14,578 bases of DNA from Bacteroidota bacterium. Lineage in GTDB: Bacteria > Bacteroidota > Ignavibacteria > Kryptoniales > JAKASW01. Location: contig JAJYJD010000068.1 in assembly GCA_021789755.1 (NCBI GenBank), positions 1 to 14,578 on the forward strand. The letters run 5' to 3'. Made by a program: the position numbers and the translations under genes. Shown here piece by piece: positions 8,195 through 14,578 of the stretch (its first letter is position 1; every line of letters starts with the position of its first letter). The notes beneath the pieces are model-generated. The model was given only the letters and a program-made list of their open reading frames with translations. It made no database searches and was not told the DNA's origin.

Positions 8195-9030
8195 CGGCGT
8201 CCGGCCTCTTTCCCGAACATTTTATCTATATCGGCCTGTGAAGCGGAGTCTGATGGGCCATCGCCCGGCTTGATCGGAGCCCTCTTCGCTTCGCCAGCAG
8301 CCCTTACGGTCTCGTCCACGACCCTCTGGCCTTCTCCCGATCTGTCGTAAGAAGCCAGCGGATTGAACGAGTCGTGCTCGACCTCTGCCATCTCGGACCC
8401 GAGGTCGGCGCCCGATATTTTGAACCTGTCTATGAGGTTTGCCAGCCTGTCCTGGACAGATTCTATGAGGTGATTGACAGAAGCGATCTGCTGGGAGGTG
8501 ATGTCCTGTACCTGGAGCGAAATCATGATGTCGCTTGACTTGGTCCTGATCTCCTTCAAGCTCCCTCCGAGTCCGTCGGCGTTTGCCCTGAGTGCTTTCA
8601 GGTGAATGCTTTTGCTGTCGTGTAGTTCTGCCATCCGGCTGAGGAGCTCCCTGTGATTTCCCTTTAGCGAAGTCTTCAGAAGTTCAAAGGCTTCTTTGTC
8701 GAGCTGTTCGAGAGCCGAAAGATCGCTCATCGCTGTCTGGATATGGCTCCCCATCGCATCGAGTTTCGAAAGTAAATCGTCCAGGTTGTTAAGGATTTCA
8801 GTCGTCGCTATTTCGGTAGCTTTTGTGACGTTGCTGAGTTGAGAAGACGCGCCCGGCATTTTGTTGGCGCTCTCGTAAATGGAGACGTTGATGTCTTCGA
8901 GCACCGGCACTATATCATTGACGAAGTAGAATAGCTCCTCCAGGAAGGGGATAACGCGCTGTCCAAATATGAACAGGGCGCGCAGTTCGTTGATCTTATC
9001 TAAGATCCCGCCGAGGTTTTTCGAATTCAT
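8191..9030 (-). CDS. cheZ: CheZ-like CheY-P phosphatase
   Basis: 279 residues, predicted mostly helical with no membrane segment. Three features match CheZ. Residues 70-80 (K-A-T-E-I-A-T-T-E-I-L) resemble the start of the first long CheZ helix. Residues 175-180, Q-D-I-T-S-Q, align with Q-D-L-T-G-Q of E. coli CheZ, preserving the active-site pair D143/Q147 as D176/Q180. The C-terminus has S264-Q-A-D-I-D-K-M-F272 after a flexible S/G/D-rich linker (about 225-262), like the C-terminal peptide by which CheZ captures CheY. The last residues (G-K-E-A-G-R-R) extend beyond that peptide. It should speed removal of phosphate from CheY-P. It lies between cheY (12 bases upstream) and cheA (4-base overlap), the right neighbourhood; GAGGGAGAAG precedes the start. 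It is longer than E. coli CheZ, with about 65 additional N-terminal residues containing a hydrophobic/aromatic stretch (F-L-E-E-L-F-Y-F-V). The homology is inferred from motifs; activity is not shown. Confidence 0.8.
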   Translation of the reverse strand: MNSKNLGGILDKINELRALFIFGQRVIPFLEELFYFVNDIVPVLEDINVSIYESANKMPGASSQLSNVTKATEIATTEILNNLDDLLSKLDAMGSHIQTAMSDLSALEQLDKEAFELLKTSLKGNHRELLSRMAELHDSKSIHLKALRANADGLGGSLKEIRTKSSDIMISLQVQDITSQQIASVNHLIESVQDRLANLIDRFKISGADLGSEMAEVEHDSFNPLASYDRSGEGQRVVDETVRAAGEAKRAPIKPGDGPSDSASQADIDKMFGKEAGRR

Positions 9031-9042
9031 TTCTTCTCCCTC

Positions 9043-9411
9043 TCAAACGGTTTTCATTATTTGTTCTATCTTTTCCTTCAGCACCTGAGGTGTGAACGGC
9101 TTGACGACGTAATTATTTACCCTCGCCTGAAGCGCCTCCATGACGTCCTCTTTCATGCCCCTCGTGGTGACCATCAGGATCGGCAGGTTCAGGAACTGTT
9201 CGTCACTGCGAACAGCCTTTGTGAACTCCAGGCCGCTCATATTGGGCATGTTCCAGTCGGTTATTACAAAATCGATCTGCTCAACGTAGAGTTTGGTGAT
9301 GGCGTCCTTGCCATCTTCGGCTTCGATAATATCATCGTAGCCGATCCCTTTAAGGGCGTTGTTGACAATTCTCCGCATTGTCTGTGAATCGTCAACCACA
9401 AGGAATTTCAT
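9043..9411 (-). CDS. cheY: CheY, chemotaxis response regulator
   Basis: 122-residue single receiver domain. Key residues sit at the canonical spacings: D7-D8 acidic pair, phosphoacceptor D52 in I-T-D-W-N-M-P-N-M-S-G, T82 (30 after D52, equivalent to E. coli T87), Y101 (equivalent to Y106) and K104 in Y-V-V-K-P-F-T (equivalent to K109). D-W-N-M-P-N-M and N-N-Y-V-V-K-P-F-T are close to the E. coli CheY text, so this is the better candidate for the flagellar-motor CheY of the two receiver proteins here. GAGGAG with 7-8 base spacing precedes the ATG. It lies directly upstream of the cheZ-like gene, whose product should dephosphorylate it, and 11 bases after the other receiver gene. Confidence 0.94.
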   Translation of the reverse strand: MKFLVVDDSQTMRRIVNNALKGIGYDDIIEAEDGKDAITKLYVEQIDFVITDWNMPNMSGLEFTKAVRSDEQFLNLPILMVTTRGMKEDVMEALQARVNNYVVKPFTPQVLKEKIEQIMKTV

Positions 9412-9422
9412 CGGTTTTCTCC

Positions 9423-9788
9423 TCAGTTAATGTATTTTGCCACTTCGTACTGGATGCGTTTCTGGTCGAACGGCTTGACCAGGTAGGAATTTGCACCGAG
9501 TTTAAGTCCCATCTCTATATCCTTTTCATTGCTGAGAGAGGAGAGTATTATCACCGGCACTTCGAGATACTCCTTGTCTTCCCGCAACGCTTTCAGGAAT
9601 TCGAATCCGTCCATGTTCGGCATGTTCAGGTCTGTGATTACCAGATCGACCTTGTACTGGGAAAGCTTTTCCATGGCATCCATGCCGTCCCTTGCGGCGA
9701 CAACCGAAATGCCTAACGAACGCAGGGCGAATATCAGGAACTTCCTGATCGGCTCGGAGTCGTCAACTACCATTATTGCCTTATCCAT
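9423..9788 (-). CDS. Second CheY-like single-domain response regulator
   Basis: 121-residue receiver with no output domain. All phosphorylation residues are present: D9-D10, phosphoacceptor D53 in I-T-D-L-N-M-P-N-M-D-G, S83 (30 further on) and K105 in L-V-K-P-F. It has Y102 where the CheY switch tyrosine would be, three residues before the lysine. It differs from the neighbouring CheY through most of its surface positions and has L-S-S rather than V-T-T at the Thr/Ser site. It may be a second motor CheY, a phosphate sink, or a regulator of another process such as the HEAT-repeat protein in the same operon; the sequence does not decide. AAGGAG overlaps the end of cheR and precedes the ATG by about 9 bases, so it is probably translated from the shared mRNA. 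Confidence 0.9.
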   Translation of the reverse strand: MDKAIMVVDDSEPIRKFLIFALRSLGISVVAARDGMDAMEKLSQYKVDLVITDLNMPNMDGFEFLKALREDKEYLEVPVIILSSLSNEKDIEMGLKLGANSYLVKPFDQKRIQYEVAKYIN

Positions 9789-9794
9789 TTTGTC

Positions 9795-10667
9795 CTACTC
9801 CTTCCGGTATGCGATCGCCTTATCGAAATGCACGGGCTTGAACGCCTGTGACAGCCCGTAAAGCGTTTCAGAGTACCCGACAAAGAAATATCCTCCCTTA
9901 TTCAGACTGTTGTACACAGACGAAACCACATTCTGCTTTGAGTTGAAATCGAAGTAGATGAGAACGTTAGCGGCGAACACGACGTCGAAGTCCTTCATCA
10001 ATTTCATTGCGTCCCTGTCGAACAGGTTCAGTTGCCTGAACTCGACCGCATTTCTTATCTCTTCGCTGATGATGAAGCTGTCGGCTTCGCGCGTGAAATA
10101 TTTTTCGAGGAAATGTTTCGGAGTACTCCTTATGGAGTAATCCCTGTAAACGCCTCTTCTGGCGACTTCAATGACCTGTGTGTTTATATCCGTTCCGATT
10201 ATGTCGAACTTGACCGAAGGGAATCGCGGCTGGAGCTTCTCCTTTATGATCAGGCCGATCGTATAGGGTTCCTCGCCCGTGGAAGAAGCGGCGCTCCAGA
10301 TCCTTACTTTGTTGATTCCGGCCTTTCTTTTCTGTTCTATTATCTCGGGAAGAATCGAAGTCTCGAGCGCTGCGAACTGGGGCTCATTTCTGAAGAAGAA
10401 AGTCTCGTTGATCGTGATGGCGTTTATCAGATGGCACAGTTCCGAGGAGCCGGCTCCGTTCATCAAAGCACCGTAGTAGTCGCTGAAAGTGCTTGCTCCC
10501 AGCGCAGTTAACCGACGGCTGACCCTGCTTTCCAGAAGATACTTCTTGTTGTCGGCAAAAAATATTCCCGTACGTTCATAAATGAATTTGCGCAGCTGCT
10601 GGAACACCTCATCCGGAAGTTTCGGAATTTGAGAGGGCAGGATGTTGGGCTGCAGATCGTAGCTCAT
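9795..10667 (-). CDS. cheR: CheR, chemoreceptor glutamate methyltransferase
   Basis: 290 residues; transfers methyl from S-adenosylmethionine to receptor glutamates. The N-terminal all-helical CheR domain is at about 15-85, including R50-R-R-L with the family's basic character, then N-E-T-F-F-F-R at 87-93. The SAM-binding domain covers about 95-290: W-S-A-A-S-S-T-G-E-E-P-Y-T-I at 124-137, G-T-D-I at 158-161 and N-V-L-I-Y-F at 234-239. Length and motif order are as usual for CheR. The gene starts 4 bases after the HEAT-repeat gene stop, with a weak AGGA upstream, and ends 6 bases before the next receiver gene. The receptor end in this window lacks an N-W-x-x-F tail, so the enzyme would be recruited without that pentapeptide by this receptor. 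Confidence 0.96.
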   Translation of the reverse strand: MSYDLQPNILPSQIPKLPDEVFQQLRKFIYERTGIFFADNKKYLLESRVSRRLTALGASTFSDYYGALMNGAGSSELCHLINAITINETFFFRNEPQFAALETSILPEIIEQKRKAGINKVRIWSAASSTGEEPYTIGLIIKEKLQPRFPSVKFDIIGTDINTQVIEVARRGVYRDYSIRSTPKHFLEKYFTREADSFIISEEIRNAVEFRQLNLFDRDAMKLMKDFDVVFAANVLIYFDFNSKQNVVSSVYNSLNKGGYFFVGYSETLYGLSQAFKPVHFDKAIAYRKE

Positions 10668-10671
10668 CCTG

Positions 10672-12048
10672 TCAATCCTGGTCCTGAAATCCGGGTTTCA
10701 TCTGCAATACGAGGGCAGTTGCAGCCAGCCGGATCTCTTCGTCGTAATCGCCTTTCAATATCTGGAGCTCGTATCCGAAGAATTGAGGCCCGGTTCTCGC
10801 AGCCAGATCCAGCGCCAGGCTTTTAACGGCAGATTCGGGGTCTCGCAGTCCGGCCCTTATCAGTTTGACCGCACTTGACGCTACGAAAACGCCGCGCACT
10901 CCCAACGCGGTTATCTTCGCTTCGGCGTCGAGAGAAGTGAAGTTGTCGGCTATGAATGACGCGGCCTCATCAAGGACATCCGTCGAGACGCCGGATGTAT
11001 CTTTGCCAGGCATGTTCTGAATCAATGAGATGATCAGGATTGCAGGCCTGACCACTTCTCCGGAACTTCTCGAGTATGCAAGGGCAACAGGAATGGCATT
11101 TTCGGGGTAATCCCTCAAGACTGACAGAATCGCGTTATCGACAGATTCGCTTTTGCCGGCATGGGATACCAGTGCGGCCAATACGTCGTCGTCTATGAAA
11201 TGCCGCAGCCCGCGCACTGCCGCACGGATGTATGTCGGATCCGAATCGTCCAGCATTGCCAGCAGGTGTTGCCTGAGGGAGCGGGGTATTTCTACACTGT
11301 GGTCAGTCGATTCGAGAAGTACCACTATCGAGTGCAGGACTACGGGCTTTGCGAGATCCGAAACGGTCTCCAGCTTTGCCAGCAGCACTTTCAGCAGAAC
11401 GCCGTCCCTCCGTGTCGAAAGGGCCTCTGCAGCGGCGAGCTGCACGACGGGATCTTCATCCGAGAGCGCCTCGACAAAGAACTGCAGCCTTGCCTCATTA
11501 TGGAACATGGCTGCAGTGTTTACGATATTAGGTTTCGCATAATCCAATTTGTCGAACAGAGTGAGGATCCGCTGCAGGTACTGCTCCGCATGCATTGAGC
11601 CGAGCGCGTCTATTGAAGCGCAGACTACGTTTGGATCGGGGTCGTCGAGATGGCCAGCCACCTTTGAAACAGCAGCCGTGGTAGACGGGAGGAGGGCTAT
11701 CAAGTCTACTGCGAACTTCCTGATGTCCTTGTCGGCTGAATCCAAATAGGGGAGGAGAGCTCTTGTGGCAGGTTTTCCCATCCGCACAAGCGTATCACCC
11801 GCGAGATTACGCACCACGATGTTCCCGCTTGAAATGTAAACCGCAGTCAGAGACGCCGCCTTCTCGCTCGAACAGAGAACGAGAATGTGCGATGCAGCCT
11901 CGCGCACTCCGCGGTCGGGGTCCGTCAGCAGCTCCGCTGCCGCTTCGAGTACGCGATCATCACAACAGTGATCGTACAGCGCTTCGAGCGCATTTCGCTT
12001 TTCCGAAGGTGCAACTGTGTGAAGGTGTTCGATCAGGTTTCTTTTCAT
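10672..12048 (-). CDS. HEAT-repeat protein encoded in the chemotaxis operon
   Basis: 458-residue soluble protein made almost entirely of HEAT-type helical repeats of about 30-38 residues. Repeat cores of the D-P-D/x-x-V-R-x-A-A type can be read many times, for example T-D-P-D-R-G-V-R-E-A-A, D-K-D-I-R-K-F-A-V-D, D-P-D-P-N-V-V-C-A-S, D-E-D-P-V-V-Q-L-A-A, D-D-S-D-P-T-Y-I-R-A-A and Y-D-E-E-I-R-L-A-A. No enzyme motif, signal peptide or transmembrane segment is visible. HEAT solenoids usually act as protein-binding scaffolds. It lies between the FapA-like gene (7 bases upstream) and cheR (4 bases downstream), so it is almost certainly cotranscribed and may tie chemotaxis proteins to the array, the flagellar pole or each other. 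No clear Shine-Dalgarno precedes its ATG, which suggests translation coupled to the upstream gene. A specific partner cannot be named. Confidence 0.88.
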   Translation of the reverse strand: MKRNLIEHLHTVAPSEKRNALEALYDHCCDDRVLEAAAELLTDPDRGVREAASHILVLCSSEKAASLTAVYISSGNIVVRNLAGDTLVRMGKPATRALLPYLDSADKDIRKFAVDLIALLPSTTAAVSKVAGHLDDPDPNVVCASIDALGSMHAEQYLQRILTLFDKLDYAKPNIVNTAAMFHNEARLQFFVEALSDEDPVVQLAAAEALSTRRDGVLLKVLLAKLETVSDLAKPVVLHSIVVLLESTDHSVEIPRSLRQHLLAMLDDSDPTYIRAAVRGLRHFIDDDVLAALVSHAGKSESVDNAILSVLRDYPENAIPVALAYSRSSGEVVRPAILIISLIQNMPGKDTSGVSTDVLDEAASFIADNFTSLDAEAKITALGVRGVFVASSAVKLIRAGLRDPESAVKSLALDLAARTGPQFFGYELQILKGDYDEEIRLAATALVLQMKPGFQDQD

Positions 12049-12055
12049 GAGCTTG

Positions 12056-13444
12056 CTACAGGTTTTTTGTCCGGATTATATCGTTCCTCAGTTCTTCGAA
12101 GGTGACGTTGGTGGCGCTTTGTTTTAAGGGGATGCGTACTCCGTTAATTTCCGCTGTGACGCTCTGGTGGACCGTTCCGAGTACGGTAAGTCTCGGTCTC
12201 CTTTTCCGGCTAATTTCCACAGCTTTCTGCTGCTTCTTACCGTTCAGATGCTTCACGGACTCGTTCTGTCGCTGCAACTCTGCCTGCAGGGCCTTCAGCT
12301 GATTCAATTTCTCGGCGGTGAAGTTCTTGCTGTCGATCCGGTCCCTGACAAGGATGTAAATTTCATTTTTCAGCCGATCGATGGACTTGGTCTGAATTTC
12401 GATTTCTTTGTCTATCGCGCTCGCATCCTCAATGAGCAGCTCTTCCAGGCCGAGTTTCACTTTCGTTGTCGGGTACAAATCGCCGCCGAGCGTCTGGACT
12501 TCTATTTTCTCGCCGGCCGTCATCATTCCTCCCATTATTATGGCGTTTTTCGCGAAGATGCTGTTGGCCGCTATGATGCGGGCGTTGACGCTCTCCTTCC
12601 CGATCGTCACGGATCCGCGTGCCTCTATCATCTGGTTCAGTACCACACGCACGTCCGCATTTCCACCAGCCCGTATTGTGCCGTCTCCGCGACCCACGAA
12701 ACTTCCTTCCACCGTGACGTTGCCGCCGGCGATGATCTCCGCATCTTCCACTGACCCCTGCACATGCACGTCGTGTTTGACTTTCAGCCTGCTGCTTCCT
12801 TTGACGTCGCCTGTTATCCGGAGGGTTCCGGCGAACTCCAGCTCACCGTCGGAATAATCGATATCGCCGTGAACAGTGTGCTCCCCGATGATGTCAATGC
12901 TTGCTTCTCCGACGCTAAGGTTGCCGTCCGCGGCAGCTTCCAGCCTGATCTCATCCTCCGTCTCGATACGCTTTATGTTAGGGCCGGTTAACATGTTCAT
13001 CGGTCGACCCTGCTTAGGCTGCACTTTCCTTCCGTAAATGTCGATGCCGACAATCCCGGTTGTCGGTTTATGGATCACGCCGACAGTGTCCCCCGCGTAG
13101 AAATTCCTGATGCCGAATCTATTTTTGGCCTCCCACCCGGTGCGGCCGCGGGCTTCTACAAAGAAGCCGTCTATGCCGTCGGTGTGCCTGGTTCCGGTGG
13201 CGACAAGAACTCGCCGGCCGGGCATTGATATCCCGGTCAGCAACTCTTTCAGGTCGATCCCGTAGACTATCCCGTTTGCCTCGAGCGCAGCCTGAATGTC
13301 CGACAACTGCGGATCCCGTTCATCCACCGTAACGTATGCCTCGTAGGAGTCGTTCGACACCTCAATTCTTATTCTTCTGGACGTGAGATATTCCTTATCC
13401 AAAGGTCCGCCTTCCCGGTTGATGTAAATTCCATCACTATTCAT
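12056..13444 (-). CDS. fapA: FapA/DUF342-family protein (flagellar assembly protein A-like)
   Basis: 462 residues. About 25-150 is the FapA N-terminal domain (I-R-I-E-V-S, Y-G-I-D-L-K-E-L-L near 61-69, G-I-D-G near 90). About 165-325 is the DUF342 right-handed beta-helix, with repeating G-x-V/I-x-G turns (V-H-G-D-I-D-Y, V-Q-G-S-V-E-D-A-E-I-I-A-G-G-N-V-T-V-E-G, and so on). Residues 340-410 form a long charged coiled coil (L-I-E-D...Q-A-E-L-Q-R-Q-N), then a final strand region to 445. FapA-type proteins are linked to flagellar assembly in several bacteria; a role in this chemotaxis operon is inferred from position. The start at ATG 13444 is preferred because it overlaps by 8 bases the stop of a small ORF and is an ATG; an in-frame TTG at 13504 with GGAAG nine bases upstream would add 20 residues. 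The Shine-Dalgarno at 13444 is poor. No transmembrane segment is seen. Confidence 0.85.
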   Translation of the reverse strand: MNSDGIYINREGGPLDKEYLTSRRIRIEVSNDSYEAYVTVDERDPQLSDIQAALEANGIVYGIDLKELLTGISMPGRRVLVATGTRHTDGIDGFFVEARGRTGWEAKNRFGIRNFYAGDTVGVIHKPTTGIVGIDIYGRKVQPKQGRPMNMLTGPNIKRIETEDEIRLEAAADGNLSVGEASIDIIGEHTVHGDIDYSDGELEFAGTLRITGDVKGSSRLKVKHDVHVQGSVEDAEIIAGGNVTVEGSFVGRGDGTIRAGGNADVRVVLNQMIEARGSVTIGKESVNARIIAANSIFAKNAIIMGGMMTAGEKIEVQTLGGDLYPTTKVKLGLEELLIEDASAIDKEIEIQTKSIDRLKNEIYILVRDRIDSKNFTAEKLNQLKALQAELQRQNESVKHLNGKKQQKAVEISRKRRPRLTVLGTVHQSVTAEINGVRIPLKQSATNVTFEELRNDIIRTKNL

Positions 13445-13589
13445 ATTCACCCGCTTTACCGGCAAGTACCGGGCCTTCACTTGCCTCGGAATTCCCGCGT
13501 TCAATCGAATCGACTTCCGCCGCGGCGCCGTTCGTCTGGACCGCCTGCGGCTTCGCCCCCGCCGATCGGCATGGAGTTACCACGTACAT
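13437..13589 (-). CDS. Possible 50-codon ORF ahead of the FapA-like gene
   Basis: ATG 13589 to TAG 13437-13439 encodes 50 residues, low in aromatic residues and rich in A, G, E and S (E-R-G-N-S-E-A-S-E-G-P). Its stop overlaps the FapA start by 8 bases (ATGAATAG), which would suit translational coupling. The same frame is open further up to 13727 but has no other start codon. No Shine-Dalgarno precedes the ATG and no family is recognised, so it may be spurious. Best treated as hypothetical. Confidence 0.3.
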   Translation of the reverse strand: MYVVTPCRSAGAKPQAVQTNGAAAEVDSIERGNSEASEGPVLAGKAGEYE

Positions 13590-13613
13590 GTTCGCATGAG
13601 CAATTTGACCGAC

Positions 13614-13631
13614 GCCGGATCGAAGTCCGGC
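13614..13631. repeat. GC-rich hairpin between cheW and the FapA-like gene
   Basis: GCCGGA (13614-13619) and TCCGGC (13626-13631) form a perfect 6-bp stem with a 6-base loop. On the minus strand it is followed by GTCGGTCAAATT, which lacks a T run, so it is at best a weak or factor-dependent terminator after cheW, or an mRNA processing or stability element. Confidence 0.3.
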
Positions 13632-13675
13632 AGGCTGATCGAAGAAAAGGTGCGTATGTTGTTCAACCGCTGCAA

Positions 13676-13702
13676 ATGTCGCCCGCCTCGCTGGAGATTT
13701 TA
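13676..13702 (-). promoter_or_regulatory. Possible sigma-28 (FliA)-like promoter upstream of the FapA-like gene
   Basis: On the minus strand TAAA (13702-13699) is followed after exactly 15 bases by GGCGACAT (13683-13676). The FliA consensus is TAAA-N15-GCCGATAA; the match is 4/4 at -35 and 5/8 at -10, in the only long gap of the cluster and pointing toward fapA, cheR, cheY and cheA. The fit is moderate and could be chance. Confidence 0.25.
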
Positions 13703-13734
13703 AGGAAGTTGAGTGTTCATGCTGTTGTCATGGA

Positions 13735-14223
13735 TTACCGGATCTCGGTCTCGACTTCGGAGATCTTTTCCTGTTCGTCGGAAGAAAGCACCCTGTCAAG
13801 ATCGAGCAGTATCAACAGCCTGTCCTGAAGCTTTGCCACACCCGTGATGTAGCTGGTGCTTATGCCGGTGGCCAGCCCCGGCGGTGGTTCGATGATACTC
13901 CTGTCGACGCGGATAACTTCTTTGACCCTATCGACGAGGAAGCCGACCACTTTGTCGGCAAGGTCCACAACTATTATTCTTGTCTCGTTGTCCCGCTGCT
14001 TAACGGCGATGCCGAAACGTTTCCGAAGGTCGATAACGGGAACTATCTTTCCGCGGAGGTTGATCACACCTTCGACAAATTCGGGCGACTTCGGGACGCG
14101 CGTGATTTCCACGGTACGGATTATCTCCTGCACCTTGAGTATGTCGACTCCGAACTCTTCGTTTTCAATTACGAAGCTTACGAGCTGGTAGATTGCGTCG
14201 TCGGCCTGGCCGGTTTCACCCAT
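13735..14223 (-). CDS. cheW: CheW, receptor-kinase coupling protein
   Basis: 162-residue CheW domain protein that links receptors to the P5 domain of CheA. The two five-stranded subdomains run about 10-145: Y-Q-L-V-S-F at the start, G-V-I-N-L-R-G-K-I-V-P-V-I-D-L at 52-66, and V-G-F-L-V-D-R-V-K-E-V at 93-103. It is soluble, with a short acidic tail (E-V-E-T-E-I-R). Start choice: AGGAG at 14230-14234 lies six bases before ATG 14223; the alternative ATG 14229 gives two more residues and overlaps the receptor stop as ATGA, but the Shine-Dalgarno is then directly adjacent. Translation is likely coupled to the receptor gene in either case. About 290 bases separate its stop from the FapA-like start, so read-through or a new promoter is needed downstream. 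Confidence 0.95.
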   Translation of the reverse strand: MGETGQADDAIYQLVSFVIENEEFGVDILKVQEIIRTVEITRVPKSPEFVEGVINLRGKIVPVIDLRKRFGIAVKQRDNETRIIVVDLADKVVGFLVDRVKEVIRVDRSIIEPPPGLATGISTSYITGVAKLQDRLLILLDLDRVLSSDEQEKISEVETEIR

Positions 14224-14225
14224 TT

Positions 14226-14578
14226 TCATCTCCTTTTCTGACCGTTCGAATGAGAGTCATGCATGGGAACTATCTTGCCGTTTTCTCTCACCCCGAGGGA
14301 GCCCTTTTCCTGAAACTTTGCGTTGAGCTGGAAGCGCTCTATTAATTCTCTCAGGTGTTCGGTCAGGTGGTTGAGGTTCTCAGCCGTGCGTGCGAGATCG
14401 ACGGTTGCGTCGGAAACGTGTCCGGCGACCGACGAGATGTTCTCGACATTGTGGGAGATCTGTTCGCTTGCCGATGATTGTTCTTCGCCGGCAGCCGCGA
14501 TCTGGTTGATCATCCCGACGACGCCGTTGACCGACGCGATAATTTCGGCAAGAGATTCGGCCGCCTTGTCGGCGAGTT
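14226..14578 (-). CDS. Methyl-accepting chemotaxis protein, C-terminal end (5' partial)
   Basis: The frame is open to the right edge of the window, so only the last 116 codons are seen (first full codon at 14576). It reads as the descending helix of the receptor cytoplasmic hairpin: L-A-D-K-A-A-E-S-L-A-E-I-I, then I-N-Q-I-A-A-A-G-E-E-Q-S-S-A-S-E-Q-I-S-H-N-V. A-A-G-E-E-Q-S-S-A-S (14466-14495) fits the methylation consensus A/S/T/G pair, x2, E/Q pair, x2, A/S/T/G pair, so this is a plausible CheR/CheB site. The tail after the hairpin (Q-E-K-G-S-L-G-V onward) is polar and basic, ends G-Q-K-R-R, and has no N-W-x-x-F pentapeptide. The ligand-binding part, membrane segments and CheW-binding tip are outside the window. 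It overlaps the cheW start and so should be cotranscribed with it. Confidence 0.93.
   Translation of the reverse strand, partial: LADKAAESLAEIIASVNGVVGMINQIAAAGEEQSSASEQISHNVENISSVAGHVSDATVDLARTAENLNHLTEHLRELIERFQLNAKFQEKGSLGVRENGKIVPMHDSHSNGQKRR

Noticed and set aside
12167..12754. 195-codon open frame on the plus strand
   Set aside because: Antisense to the DUF342 beta-helix and coiled coil of the FapA-like gene; composition looks like a shadow frame.
13596..13736. Short plus-strand ORF beginning M-S-N-L-T-D-A-G in the cheW-fapA gap
   Set aside because: Only about 33 codons, no ribosome binding site, and it opposes the direction of every nearby gene.
13481..13828. 115-codon open frame on the plus strand across the cheW-fapA gap
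   Set aside because: It overlaps both flanking genes in antisense, begins with an R/P/S-rich stretch and has no Shine-Dalgarno; the part over cheW mirrors that gene.
1..14578. CRISPR arrays, tRNA or rRNA genes, insertion sequences, attachment sites
   Set aside because: No regularly spaced repeats, cloverleaf genes, transposase or integrase sequence or flanking terminal repeats were seen on either strand.

Overview
The window most likely comes from a motile bacterium of the FCB group (Bacteroidota, Ignavibacteria, Kryptoniota or a neighbouring lineage). Two things point there. The secreted M4 metallopeptidase ends in a type IX secretion (T9SS) sorting domain of the N-Y-P-N-P-F-N-P kind, and it sits beside a DUF5916-type outer-membrane protein; both are typical of that group. 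At the same time the window carries a complete chemotaxis cluster and a FapA-type gene, which fits flagellated Ignavibacteria-like lineages better than classical non-flagellated Bacteroidota. The species assignment is inference.

Layout. On the plus strand: bases 1-1260 hold the C-terminal part of a DUF5916-like protein (5' end outside the window); 1475-4630 a large secreted thermolysin-family peptidase with propeptide, catalytic domain, a probable beta-propeller and a T9SS sorting domain, closed by a clear intrinsic terminator at 4661-4697; 4889-5248 a short DksA/TraR-type zinc-finger protein preceded by a long leader.

From 14578 back to 5326, all on the minus strand, lies one chemotaxis cluster in transcription order: methyl-accepting chemotaxis protein (C-terminal end only), cheW, a gap of about 290 bases with a possible 50-codon ORF and a weak flagellar-sigma-like promoter, a FapA/DUF342 protein, a HEAT-repeat protein, cheR, a stand-alone response regulator, cheY, a cheZ-like phosphatase, cheA and cheB. 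From fapA to cheB the genes are 1-12 bases apart or overlap, so they probably form one transcript. The receptor and CheW control CheA; CheA phosphorylates CheY (and perhaps the second receiver protein) and CheB; CheR and CheB set receptor methylation; the CheZ-like protein should dephosphorylate CheY-P.

Most interesting points: a CheZ homologue that keeps both the catalytic Asp/Gln pair and a C-terminal CheY-binding-like peptide although the host does not look proteobacterial; a HEAT-repeat protein and a FapA protein built into the chemotaxis operon; a CheA that seems to lack the P2 docking domain; and two receiver-only proteins in tandem. No tRNA, rRNA, CRISPR array, insertion sequence or phage gene was seen.
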